Assembly (NCBI GenBank): GCA_002717515.1
Contig: PBEC01000005.1
Location: 1 to 33,779 of the forward strand
From: Flavobacteriales bacterium
Lineage (GTDB): Bacteria > Bacteroidota > Bacteroidia > Flavobacteriales_C > GCA-002722245
Length of the DNA stretch: 33,779 nt
Reading direction: 5' to 3'
Position 1 is the stretch's first letter. Every line of letters begins with the position of its first letter. Below, one piece after another: positions 7,720-15,550 of the stretch. The notes under the pieces are model-generated. The model was not told the DNA's origin, searched no databases, and saw only the letters and a program-made list of their open reading frames with translations. The position numbers and the translations under genes are program-made.

Positions 7720-8522
7720 TTCAAATAATACTTAACTTGTTCCCACTCTTTCAAGGTAAATATATTTTGCAAGGCCACTGAATCTATACTTCCAAACACA
7801 GACCTAACTCTTATAATTTCTTCAGCTTTTTGGCGATTAATTAAAGGATGCCTCATTATTTTATTTAACCCAGTGGTATTGATATTAATTTTATTGTAAA
7901 CCGTAGATAAAGTAAATACATCATAATTCTCTGCGATAACATTAGAGTCCATGCCGTATACGTTTTTTAATTGCTGAACACTGTAAAACCCTCCTAAACT
8001 ATTTCTATACTTAATTATCCGGTTTGAAATTTTTTCTCCTATTCCATGGATTGATTGAAAAGATTCAGCACTTGCTGTATTGATATCAATGGTTAATCTT
8101 TCGAAAACAAGAGAATCTTCAATTGATTTAATCCATTCCTCTTTCATTCCATAAACTTTTGAGAGCATTTTTATATTTTTAATTCCATATCCTGATTGAA
8201 TGAATTTCTCCAACCGAAGCGCTATTTTATTTTCAAAGCCAATCTTATTCCAATACTTGGCATCAACAAGATTTGGATTAAATTTTTCAAAAGGAGCGAT
8301 ATGAATTACTTTTTTAACTTCAGTAAAAACAATATTTTTTTTGCTATTATCATAAGTTTTCGAAATTGAAGAAAGTTCTTCTTGTGTGTGCTCAATTGAA
8401 GAGGGTTTATATTCCACATTTACTTGAGCCTCAAAATATTTAAAAAGAATAATTACAATAAAAATAACAAGAACTCCAATTAACCCAGCACGTTCATTTC
8501 TTGTTAATTGAAAAAATTTCAT
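7707..8522 (-). CDS. Membrane-anchored ComEA-like helix-hairpin-helix protein
   Basis: This 271-aa protein has one N-terminal membrane span (about residues 12-31, after MKFFQLTRNERAG). Towards the C-terminus are repeated helix-hairpin-helix elements: INTASAESFQSIHGIGEKIS (about 149-168) and ININTTGLNKIMRHPLINRQ (about 213-232). ComEA-type HhH domains bind DNA non-specifically, and in ComEA they capture incoming DNA in the periplasm. Bacteroidota carry many such proteins of unknown role, and no other competence gene is nearby. A role in DNA uptake is therefore only a family-level guess. It lies 9 bases after the symporter gene and overlaps apt by 13. Confidence 0.8.
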   Translation of the reverse strand: MKFFQLTRNERAGLIGVLVIFIVIILFKYFEAQVNVEYKPSSIEHTQEELSSISKTYDNSKKNIVFTEVKKVIHIAPFEKFNPNLVDAKYWNKIGFENKIALRLEKFIQSGYGIKNIKMLSKVYGMKEEWIKSIEDSLVFERLTIDINTASAESFQSIHGIGEKISNRIIKYRNSLGGFYSVQQLKNVYGMDSNVIAENYDVFTLSTVYNKININTTGLNKIMRHPLINRQKAEEIIRVRSVFGSIDSVALQNIFTLKEWEQVKYYLKWKD

Positions 8523-8531
8523 TCTTGGAGC

Positions 8532-10073
8532 TTATTGTTTTTTGTAGCTTTTAATTTTTAAAATAAATCCATTCAACTCTCCACGAACAATGGGACTCAA
8601 CATGTATAACCCTATGATATTGGGCAGACACATTGCGAAAATCATAGAATCAGAGAAACCAACTACCTGTTCTAAAGAGAGGATAGATCCTAAAATTGTA
8701 AACAAACAAAAAATAATCTTGTAAAATATCTCTTTAACCTTACCCTCTCCAAATATAAATGTCCAAGCCTTCAAACCATAATAACTCCATGAAATAGCGG
8801 TTGAAAATGCAAACAGAACAACAGCTAGTGTCAAAATAATATTGGCACCCGAACCAAAAACACTTGAAAATGCACTCGCAGTTATTTCCACTCCTTCACC
8901 TCCTTGAGTATATGCGCCCGTTACAATTATAACCAATGCGGTCATTGTGCAAACAACAACAGTATCAATAAATGGTTCTAACAGAGCTACAAGCCCTTCT
9001 GTCACGGGCTCATCAGTTTTAACAGCAGAATGGGCTATAGCTGCAGAGCCTATTCCAGCCTCATTCGAAAAAGCAGCCCTTTTAAATCCCTGAACCAAAA
9101 CACCTAAAAATCCTCCAAAAGCAGCTTCAGGATTAAAAGCTCCAGAAAATATTGAATAAAAAGCATCAGGCAATTGCTTAAAATGAGCTACTAAAACACC
9201 TATTGCACAAATAACATATAGTCCACACATGAAGGGTACAATTTTATCGGTAACCTTGGCAATACTTTTTATTCCTCCTATTATTACTACTCCAATAAGT
9301 ATAGATAAAACAAGCCCAAATAATACAGAACCTCCATCATCAGCAACAAATGTCCCCTCAAAGTAGGATAAACTTGTGAATTGATTTCTGGCTTCGTTTG
9401 CTTGATACATATTTCCTCCACCAAAAGAGCCACCAATACACATTATTGCGAAAAAAACGGCCAAAACCTTCCCTATTACAGGCAGTTTTTTTTGTGAAAA
9501 CCCCTCTTTTAAATAATACATAGGGCCCCCTGAAACCGAACCGTCTTGATTTATCCGGCGATACTTAACTCCAAGAGTACATTCAACAAACTTTGAAGAC
9601 ATTCCCAGTATTCCAGCTAGAATCATCCAAAAAGTAGCACCAGGGCCACCCATTGCAATAGCAATCGCGACACCTGATATATTTCCAAGACCAACTGTTC
9701 CCGATAGTGCAGTTGTTAAAGCTTGAAAATGTGACACCTGACCTTCTTCCTTCTTTTGTTTACCCTCTAAATTATCGTATTTACCCGCCACTAATTTCAC
9801 AGCGTGCTTGAAACCCGAAACATTAATAAACTTAAAGTACACTGTGAAGAATAATGCAGCCAGTATCAACCAAACCAAAACAAAAGGAATCGAATTATCA
9901 CCTATTTTAAAAGAATAAAAAACTACACTCTGTACTGCATCAGTAACAGGCTTCATGACATCATTAACTGATGTATTAATTTTCTCTACAATTGTTTTTG
10001 AAGAATCAGAATCCGCAGCAAAGCCATTCAAACAAAAACAAATGAGAACGACCAGAAAAAATTTACTCTTCAT
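8532..10073 (-). CDS. Sodium:alanine/glycine symporter (AGCS family)
   Basis: This roughly 513-aa polytopic inner-membrane transporter imports alanine or glycine with Na+. The signature GTVGLGNISGVAIAIAMGGP and GATFWMILAGILGMSSKFVE is followed by about ten further hydrophobic segments; GFKRAAFSNEAGIGSAAIAH is also conserved. The open frame extends to 10097, but the third Met (10073) begins MKSKFFLVVLICFCLNGFAA, a convincing signal-peptide-like start, and leaves only an 11-base overlap with the upstream rmlD-like gene. I therefore chose it. Bacteroidota members often carry this extra hydrophobic N-terminus plus a polar loop before the first core span. Confidence 0.92.
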   Translation of the reverse strand: MKSKFFLVVLICFCLNGFAADSDSSKTIVEKINTSVNDVMKPVTDAVQSVVFYSFKIGDNSIPFVLVWLILAALFFTVYFKFINVSGFKHAVKLVAGKYDNLEGKQKKEEGQVSHFQALTTALSGTVGLGNISGVAIAIAMGGPGATFWMILAGILGMSSKFVECTLGVKYRRINQDGSVSGGPMYYLKEGFSQKKLPVIGKVLAVFFAIMCIGGSFGGGNMYQANEARNQFTSLSYFEGTFVADDGGSVLFGLVLSILIGVVIIGGIKSIAKVTDKIVPFMCGLYVICAIGVLVAHFKQLPDAFYSIFSGAFNPEAAFGGFLGVLVQGFKRAAFSNEAGIGSAAIAHSAVKTDEPVTEGLVALLEPFIDTVVVCTMTALVIIVTGAYTQGGEGVEITASAFSSVFGSGANIILTLAVVLFAFSTAISWSYYGLKAWTFIFGEGKVKEIFYKIIFCLFTILGSILSLEQVVGFSDSMIFAMCLPNIIGLYMLSPIVRGELNGFILKIKSYKKQ

Positions 10074-10980
10074 GTTGCCGGGCATATATTTGAACATCTA
10101 AAATACTTAATCCCTCTTCAAAAGAAGATGGGTTATATCCCAATTCTCTTTTTGCTTTATCAAGTAGCAAATGTGTCTTTGGAGGACGGGCGGCTTTTTG
10201 ATTTAAACTAGAACTGCTTATTGCCTTTACCAAATTTTCATCCAACTGATAATATTGCGCTACTTTTTTCACTAAATCTATTATGCACATGTAGTCATCA
10301 CCTGTTATATTATAAACGCCCTCTGCTTGCTTTTGAGCAATCAAAATACAGCCGTGCGCCAGATCTTCCGCAAGTGTTGGAGTTCTGAACTGATCATCAA
10401 CTACAGTTAATGGTTTTCCTGATTCCAATGCTCCTTTAGCCCATAATACAATGTTAGACCTGCTCATGTTGTCGACTACTCCATAAACTAAAACTGTTCT
10501 GGCAATCGACCATTTACACAATGATTTTTTTACAATTTCTTCAGCCGCAAGTTTAGATTCGCCATAGTAACTTAATGGGTTAGGCTCAGACTCTTCCGTA
10601 TATGGTCCTGATTTTCCATCAAAAATAAAATCAGTAGAAACATGAATTAAATGAGAATTATATTTTTCACATGCTGAAACTAAATATTGAACTGCTTCTA
10701 CATTTAATTTCCAACACCCTTCTTTATCATCTTCGCAAGCATCTACATTGGTCATCGCAGCCGCATTAATCACAACATCAGGTTGAACGTACTCAAAAGT
10801 TTCTTGAACCTCTTGCTCATCAGTAATGTCTAATGGAATATACTCATACCTCTTTTTAACGAGTGTTCTGTTTTTTCCTCTCGAAGTAGCAAAAACCTGA
10901 TAATCAGGATAACCAATTAACTGATAAATAAGCTTTTGACCTAACAAGCCATTCGAACCTGTAATTAATACTTTTTTCAT
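10063..10980 (-). CDS. RmlD-like NAD(P)-dependent sugar nucleotide reductase
   Basis: This 305-aa extended short-chain dehydrogenase fold has an N-terminal Rossmann motif TGSNGLLGQKL (about residues 7-17). The STDFIFDGKSGPYTEES segment (about 115-131) and catalytic YYGESK (about 138-143) are typical of dTDP-4-dehydrorhamnose reductase RmlD. No rmlA, rmlB or rmlC is adjacent, so rhamnose synthesis is not supported by context. Standalone RmlD-like proteins are common in Flavobacteriia and their substrate is unclear. It begins 3 bases after the K+ channel stop, so it is co-transcribed. Confidence 0.85.
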   Translation of the reverse strand: MKKVLITGSNGLLGQKLIYQLIGYPDYQVFATSRGKNRTLVKKRYEYIPLDITDEQEVQETFEYVQPDVVINAAAMTNVDACEDDKEGCWKLNVEAVQYLVSACEKYNSHLIHVSTDFIFDGKSGPYTEESEPNPLSYYGESKLAAEEIVKKSLCKWSIARTVLVYGVVDNMSRSNIVLWAKGALESGKPLTVVDDQFRTPTLAEDLAHGCILIAQKQAEGVYNITGDDYMCIIDLVKKVAQYYQLDENLVKAISSSSLNQKAARPPKTHLLLDKAKRELGYNPSSFEEGLSILDVQIYARQHEE

Positions 10981-10983
10981 GAT

Positions 10984-12003
10984 TTAAACGTGAAATAATT
11001 CTTTTAACTTTTTAATTTGATCAGGAGTACCAAGGACAAACATTTTTGTTTTTGAAGCAATTGTGGTATTGGGTTTAGGATTAATAACAAACTCACCGTC
11101 TGAACCTTTTAAACCAATAATATTAGCGCCTGTTAATTTTCGTATTCCAATTTCAGTAATGGTTTTATTTTTAAATTGAGAAGGCAGTTCATCAAAACTA
11201 ATTTCTTCCAAATTAATATCGATTTGCTCCTGTGCTGAAATATAATCTATAAATTCAATGATATCAGGTTTCATTACCAAAGAAGCCATATGAGCACCAC
11301 CTATTTTATCCGGCATAATAACATTATTTGCTCCTGCTATTCTAAGTTTTTTGTCGGAATTGTCCTCTGATGCTCTACTTATTATTTTTAAACCTTTATT
11401 AATCGACCTTGCTGAGAGAACTACAAAAAGATTATTAGAATCACTAGGCAAAGTAGTTATCAAAGATTTTGCCTTTTCAATTCCTGCTTCCATCAAGATT
11501 TCATCATGTGTTGCATCTCCAACTACAATTAATGCCTCAGGACTGTGTTTTTTAATATCTTCAATTACAGTTGCATCATTCTCTACAATCACGAAAGGTT
11601 GATTGTGTTTTTCCATTACTGTAACTGCTTGAGATCCGTTTCGACCATAACCACAAATCACAACATGATTCGTTAATTTACTTACTACTGCTTTCACCTT
11701 ATACTCTTTAAAATATGCTCGGAATTCACCATCAATAATATAAGCAGAGATGGCGGATACCGCGTAAGCAAATGTACCAAAACTTGTTACAATTAAAAGA
11801 GAAATAAAAATCATTGTTCCAGGAGTGGGTTCATGCACTTCCCGAAAACCAACTGTGGTTATTGTTATAATGGTCATGTACACCGCCTCTAAAAGGGTAT
11901 ACTGAGGTTCAATAATTAAAAACCCGATTACTCCAATAATTAAAATCAGAATTAAAAAAGAAAAAGAAAAGATTATGTTGGTAAACCTGCTAAAGTTCCT
12001 CAC
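10984..12003 (-). CDS. Two-TM potassium channel with RCK/TrkA-N and TrkA-C domains
   Basis: In this 339-aa protein TM1 is about residues 10-31, the pore helix and filter follow at about 40-54, and TM2 is about 62-90. A cytoplasmic RCK domain starts with VVICGYGRNGSQAV (about 114-127), and a TrkA-C domain ends the protein. The architecture is that of MthK/GsuK-type channels. The filter reads TTVGF instead of the common TTVGYGD and is followed by REV, a variant. The RCK_N GxGxxG motif suggests nucleotide binding. The gene lies between the PspC-like gene (9 bases) and the rmlD-like gene (3 bases). Confidence 0.9.
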   Translation of the reverse strand: MRNFSRFTNIIFSFSFLILILIIGVIGFLIIEPQYTLLEAVYMTIITITTVGFREVHEPTPGTMIFISLLIVTSFGTFAYAVSAISAYIIDGEFRAYFKEYKVKAVVSKLTNHVVICGYGRNGSQAVTVMEKHNQPFVIVENDATVIEDIKKHSPEALIVVGDATHDEILMEAGIEKAKSLITTLPSDSNNLFVVLSARSINKGLKIISRASEDNSDKKLRIAGANNVIMPDKIGGAHMASLVMKPDIIEFIDYISAQEQIDINLEEISFDELPSQFKNKTITEIGIRKLTGANIIGLKGSDGEFVINPKPNTTIASKTKMFVLGTPDQIKKLKELFHV

Positions 12004-12012
12004 TGTAAAAAA

Positions 12013-12240
12013 TTATAATTCCCAAACTCGTTTTCTTCGGAAACCTTCCTTTAACAAATCCTTATGCTCGAGAATGAAAGCCATAATTAAATAGGCTATA
12101 ACAGGTGATGCTACAGTGACGCATGAAAGATAAATGAAGTACAAACGAATTCTTGATGAACGAACTCCTAATTTATCGCCCCACCATTGGCATACACCAA
12201 AGACATTTTTTTCAAGAATTGTTCTTATGAACTTTATCAT
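12013..12240 (-). CDS. Small PspC-domain membrane protein
   Basis: This 75-aa protein is covered by one PspC-like domain: GVCQWWGDKLGVRSSRIRLY (about residues 15-34), then a hydrophobic segment (about 34-56). PspC domains occur in phage-shock-type envelope stress proteins. Standalone short versions are frequent in Flavobacteriia, with no assigned function. As the first gene of a seven-gene minus-strand run, it may carry the promoter region upstream (12241-12407), but no clear TAnnTTTG element was found there. Confidence 0.75.
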   Translation of the reverse strand: MIKFIRTILEKNVFGVCQWWGDKLGVRSSRIRLYFIYLSCVTVASPVIAYLIMAFILEHKDLLKEGFRRKRVWEL

Positions 12241-12407
12241 CTCTGCACTTTTTTAACTTTAGACAATGTCCAATTTAAACATTTTTTTTGAGAACTATGT
12301 TTCCTATCGCATTCAAACATTTAGCCCTTTATAAAAGATGAACGTGTATTCAAACCTTTCGTTACAAAATACCCTTTACAGCACCTTTTTTAACACAAAA
12401 CTAAAAT

Positions 12408-13229
12408 TTAAATTATTTTTCTTTCACGCAGTAAAGTCTCCATTTCTTGTTGAATTTTAGAAGCTTCACGCTTTGCAGATTCGGCAAAATATTCATCTCT
12501 TGAAGCAAATATAATCCCACGGCTTGAATTAACCAATAAACCACAATTGCTATTCATTCCAAATTTTACAACATTTTCCAAACTACCACCTTGTGCCCCA
12601 ACTCCCGGAATCAGTAAAAATGAATTGGGAACAATTGCACGAATTTTTGTTAATAGTTCGGCTCTTGTGGCCCCAACTACATACATCAAATTATTTTCAT
12701 TCCCCCATTCTAAGGATTTTTTAAGCACCCTTTCGAAGAGAAAATCACCATTTTGAAGACGCTTCGTTTGAAAATCCAAACCTCCAATATTAGATGTCAA
12801 TGCGAGAAGTATGACCCATTTGTTTTTATATTCCAGAAAAGGAACCACAGAATCTTTTCCCATATAAGGGGCGACAGTGACAGAATCAAAATTCATCGAT
12901 TCAAAAAACGCTCTTGCATACAAATTGGAAGTATTCCCAATGTCTCCGCGCTTTGCATCAGAAATTGTAAAAATATCTTTTGGAATATAGTCGAGCGTTT
13001 TCTCTAGCGAATCCCAACCTTTGGTACCTTGCGCCTCATAGAATGCTATATTAGGTTTATACGCTACACAAAAATCTTTTGTAGAATCAATTATTCTTTT
13101 ATTGAATTCAAAAACAGGATCTTCGTACTTATTTAAAAATTCCGGAATCAACACAGGATCGGAATCCAATCCAACACACAAAAATGATTTCTTAATTTTT
13201 ATTTGCTCAAAAAGTTGTTCTTTAGTCAT
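12408..13229 (-). CDS. pyrF: Orotidine 5'-phosphate decarboxylase, type 2
   Basis: This 273-aa enzyme performs the last step of UMP synthesis. The catalytic motif [20 protein letters not shown] (about residues 87-106) holds the Asp-Lys-Asp arrangement, and the N-terminal [16 protein letters not shown] binds substrate. Length around 270 identifies the longer type 2 subgroup found in Bacteroidota. It begins 10 bases after prfA, so it is the third gene of purM-prfA-pyrF. About 170 bases without a gene follow it, in which I see no clear hairpin terminator. Confidence 0.95.
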   Translation of the reverse strand: MTKEQLFEQIKIKKSFLCVGLDSDPVLIPEFLNKYEDPVFEFNKRIIDSTKDFCVAYKPNIAFYEAQGTKGWDSLEKTLDYIPKDIFTISDAKRGDIGNTSNLYARAFFESMNFDSVTVAPYMGKDSVVPFLEYKNKWVILLALTSNIGGLDFQTKRLQNGDFLFERVLKKSLEWGNENNLMYVVGATRAELLTKIRAIVPNSFLLIPGVGAQGGSLENVVKFGMNSNCGLLVNSSRGIIFASRDEYFAESAKREASKIQQEMETLLRERKII

Positions 13230-13239
13230 TGCTCACGAT

Positions 13240-14313
13240 TTAAAAGCTTTCTCCTTCTTTCATTTTTTCCGCAGTTTCAGCCATTTTCATTGCATCAAAC
13301 ATTTCCTGTACATCTCCATTCATATAATTCGATAAATTATAAATCGTCTTATTAATTCTATGATCTGTAACTCTTCCTTGTGGATAATTATAGGTTCTGA
13401 TTTTCGCGGAGCGATCACCTGACCCAACTAAAGCCTTTCTGGAAGCTGATATCTCAGAATTCTGTTCGTCAAGTAATGCCTGGTATAAGCGTGAACGAAG
13501 AACTTGAAGAGCCTTATCGTAATTTTGATGCTGAGACCTTCCGTCTTGACATTCTACGACTGTACCGGTAGGCTCATGAGTCAAACGAACTGCCGATTCG
13601 GTTTTGTTTACATGTTGTCCTCCAGCTCCTGAAGCTCTAAACGTATCTTTACGAACATCTTTCAAGTTCAATTGAAAATCTACTTCTTCAGCCTCAGGCA
13701 TAACAGCTATAGTTATAGCGGAAGTATGCACTCTTCCCTGAGATTCAGTTTCCGGCACTCTTTGAACTCGATGAACCCCAGATTCAAATTTCATAATCCC
13801 GTATACACTATCACCTGAAACCTCCATGGATATTTCTTTATACCCTTTAACAGTCCCCTCTGTCGAGTTTACAATTTCGTATTTAAAACCCATTGTTTTA
13901 AAATACATCGAATACAAACGAAACATATCTTCAACAAAAATACACGCTTCGTCTCCACCTGTACCGGCTCTGAGTTCAATAATACAATTCTTGTCATCAG
14001 CAGGATCTTTTGGAATCAATAAAATCTTAATTTCTTCATCCATTTCACCCTTTCTCTTCAACAATTCCTCAATTTCCATTTTTGCCATTTCCTTCATTTC
14101 AGGATCTTCTTCGGTGGACAAAATTTCTTTCGATGAATCGATGTTCTTCAGAACGAGGCTATACTCCTTATAAACCTTAACAATAGGCTCTAAATCCTTG
14201 TATTGTTTGCTTAATTCAGCAAATTTTTTCTGATTGGAAACTACATCTGGTAAAGTTAGTTTTTCACTAATTTCCTCAAATCGAACATTTATTTCAGCTA
14301 ACTTATTCAACAT
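13240..14313 (-). CDS. prfA: Peptide chain release factor 1
   Basis: This 357-aa factor recognises UAA and UAG. The peptidyl-hydrolysis motif is GGQ in RASGAGGQHVNKTESAVRLT (about residues 223-242). The stop-codon recognition tripeptide region reads VQRVPETESQGRVHTSA, so the PxT motif is PET where E. coli has PAT; RF2 would have SPF. The N-terminal coiled region is intact. It lies between purM (5-base gap) and pyrF (10-base gap). Confidence 0.96.
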   Translation of the reverse strand: MLNKLAEINVRFEEISEKLTLPDVVSNQKKFAELSKQYKDLEPIVKVYKEYSLVLKNIDSSKEILSTEEDPEMKEMAKMEIEELLKRKGEMDEEIKILLIPKDPADDKNCIIELRAGTGGDEACIFVEDMFRLYSMYFKTMGFKYEIVNSTEGTVKGYKEISMEVSGDSVYGIMKFESGVHRVQRVPETESQGRVHTSAITIAVMPEAEEVDFQLNLKDVRKDTFRASGAGGQHVNKTESAVRLTHEPTGTVVECQDGRSQHQNYDKALQVLRSRLYQALLDEQNSEISASRKALVGSGDRSAKIRTYNYPQGRVTDHRINKTIYNLSNYMNGDVQEMFDAMKMAETAEKMKEGESF

Positions 14314-14318
14314 AAATT

Positions 14319-15488
14319 TTAATATTCAAACGTTCCAAATTCAGACTTAAGGGTTAATTTATTTTTCTTGGATTCCTCCACCCTACCAATAATTTGAGCA
14401 TCAACTCCAAATGATTTTGAAACATCAATAATATCAGCAGCATATTTTTCTGGAAGATAAATTTCCATTCTATGTCCCATATTAAATACTTTGTACATCT
14501 CTTTCCATTCAGTCTTAGATTCACTTTGAATCATTTTAAATAAAGGAGGAATAGAGAAAAAATTATCTTTAATTACATGGACTCCTTCGACAAAGTGCAT
14601 CACTTTCGTTTGGGCACCACCACTGCAATGAACCATTCCGTTAATGACTCCTCTATATTCATCTAAAACCTTTTTCAAAATTGGAGCATAAGTTCTTGTT
14701 GGGGACAACACCAGTTTTCCTGCTGTCAATCCAGTCCCCTTTATTTCATCGGTTAATTTTTTCGATCCTGAATAAACCAAATCTTCAGGCACACCTGGGT
14801 CATAACTTTCTGGAAATTTATCCGACAAATATTTATGAAAAACATCATGACGCGCAGAGGTTAAGCCGTTACTCCCCATACCACCATTGTATTCAGATTC
14901 ATAAACTGCTTTTCCATGACTTGCCAACCCTACAATAACGTCACCTCCCTTTATAGCATCATTGGAAATAACTTCTGATCTTTTCATTCTGGCAGTAACT
15001 GTCGAATCAACAATCAATGTTCTGACTAAATCACCAACATCAGCTGTCTCTCCTCCAGTTGAATAAATTCCAATACCATTATCCCGTAAATTTTGTAATA
15101 CTTCTTCGGTCCCGTTTATTAGAGCTGCAATAACTTCTCCTGGAACCAAATTTTTATTCCTACCAATAGTACTGGACAATAAAATATTGTCGATCGCTCC
15201 GACACAAAGCAAATCATCAGTATTCATTATAATAGCATCCTGAGCAATACCTCTCCATACCGACATATCTCCTGTTTCCTTCCAGTACATATAAGCCAAT
15301 GAACTTTTTGTACCAGCACCATCCGCATGCATAATAGTACAGTACTCATCATTACTACCTAAAATATCCGGAACAATCTTACAAAAAGCTTTTGGATATA
15401 AACCCTTGTCGATATTCTTGATTGCATTGTGAACATCTTCTTTTGATGCAGAAACTCCTCTAGCATCGTATCTTGATTTTGTTGCCAT
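14319..15488 (-). CDS. purM: Phosphoribosylformylglycinamidine cyclo-ligase (AIR synthetase)
   Basis: This 389-aa purine enzyme converts FGAM to AIR using ATP. It belongs to the longer Bacteroidota form. Visible features are the N-terminal MATKSRYDARGVSASKEDVH, the MHADGAGTKSSLAYMYW segment, the STGGETADVGDLVRTL motif (about residues 195-210) and the C-terminal MGHRMEIYLPEKYA. It is first in purM-prfA-pyrF, combining purine synthesis, translation termination and pyrimidine synthesis. The upstream gap is occupied by the terminator of the OmpA gene. Confidence 0.94.
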   Translation of the reverse strand: MATKSRYDARGVSASKEDVHNAIKNIDKGLYPKAFCKIVPDILGSNDEYCTIMHADGAGTKSSLAYMYWKETGDMSVWRGIAQDAIIMNTDDLLCVGAIDNILLSSTIGRNKNLVPGEVIAALINGTEEVLQNLRDNGIGIYSTGGETADVGDLVRTLIVDSTVTARMKRSEVISNDAIKGGDVIVGLASHGKAVYESEYNGGMGSNGLTSARHDVFHKYLSDKFPESYDPGVPEDLVYSGSKKLTDEIKGTGLTAGKLVLSPTRTYAPILKKVLDEYRGVINGMVHCSGGAQTKVMHFVEGVHVIKDNFFSIPPLFKMIQSESKTEWKEMYKVFNMGHRMEIYLPEKYAADIIDVSKSFGVDAQIIGRVEESKKNKLTLKSEFGTFEY

Positions 15489-15501
15489 AATAAAAAATAA
15501 A

Positions 15502-15530
15502 AAGCATCTTGATTTTCAATCAAGATGCTT
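15502..15530 (-). terminator. Intrinsic terminator of the PorE-like gene
   Basis: A perfect 13-bp stem (AAGCATCTTGATT / AATCAAGATGCTT) with a 3-base TTC loop is followed on the minus strand by TTTATTTTTTATT. It lies 20 bases after the PorE-like stop and 13 bases ahead of purM, separating the two units. Confidence 0.88.
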
Positions 15531-15550
15531 TATAAGTTATCGTTTCATTG

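Noticed and set aside
10063-10980. Rhamnose biosynthesis assignment for the RmlD-like gene
   Set aside because: No rmlA, rmlB or rmlC is nearby and standalone RmlD-like reductases are common, so only the fold is supported.
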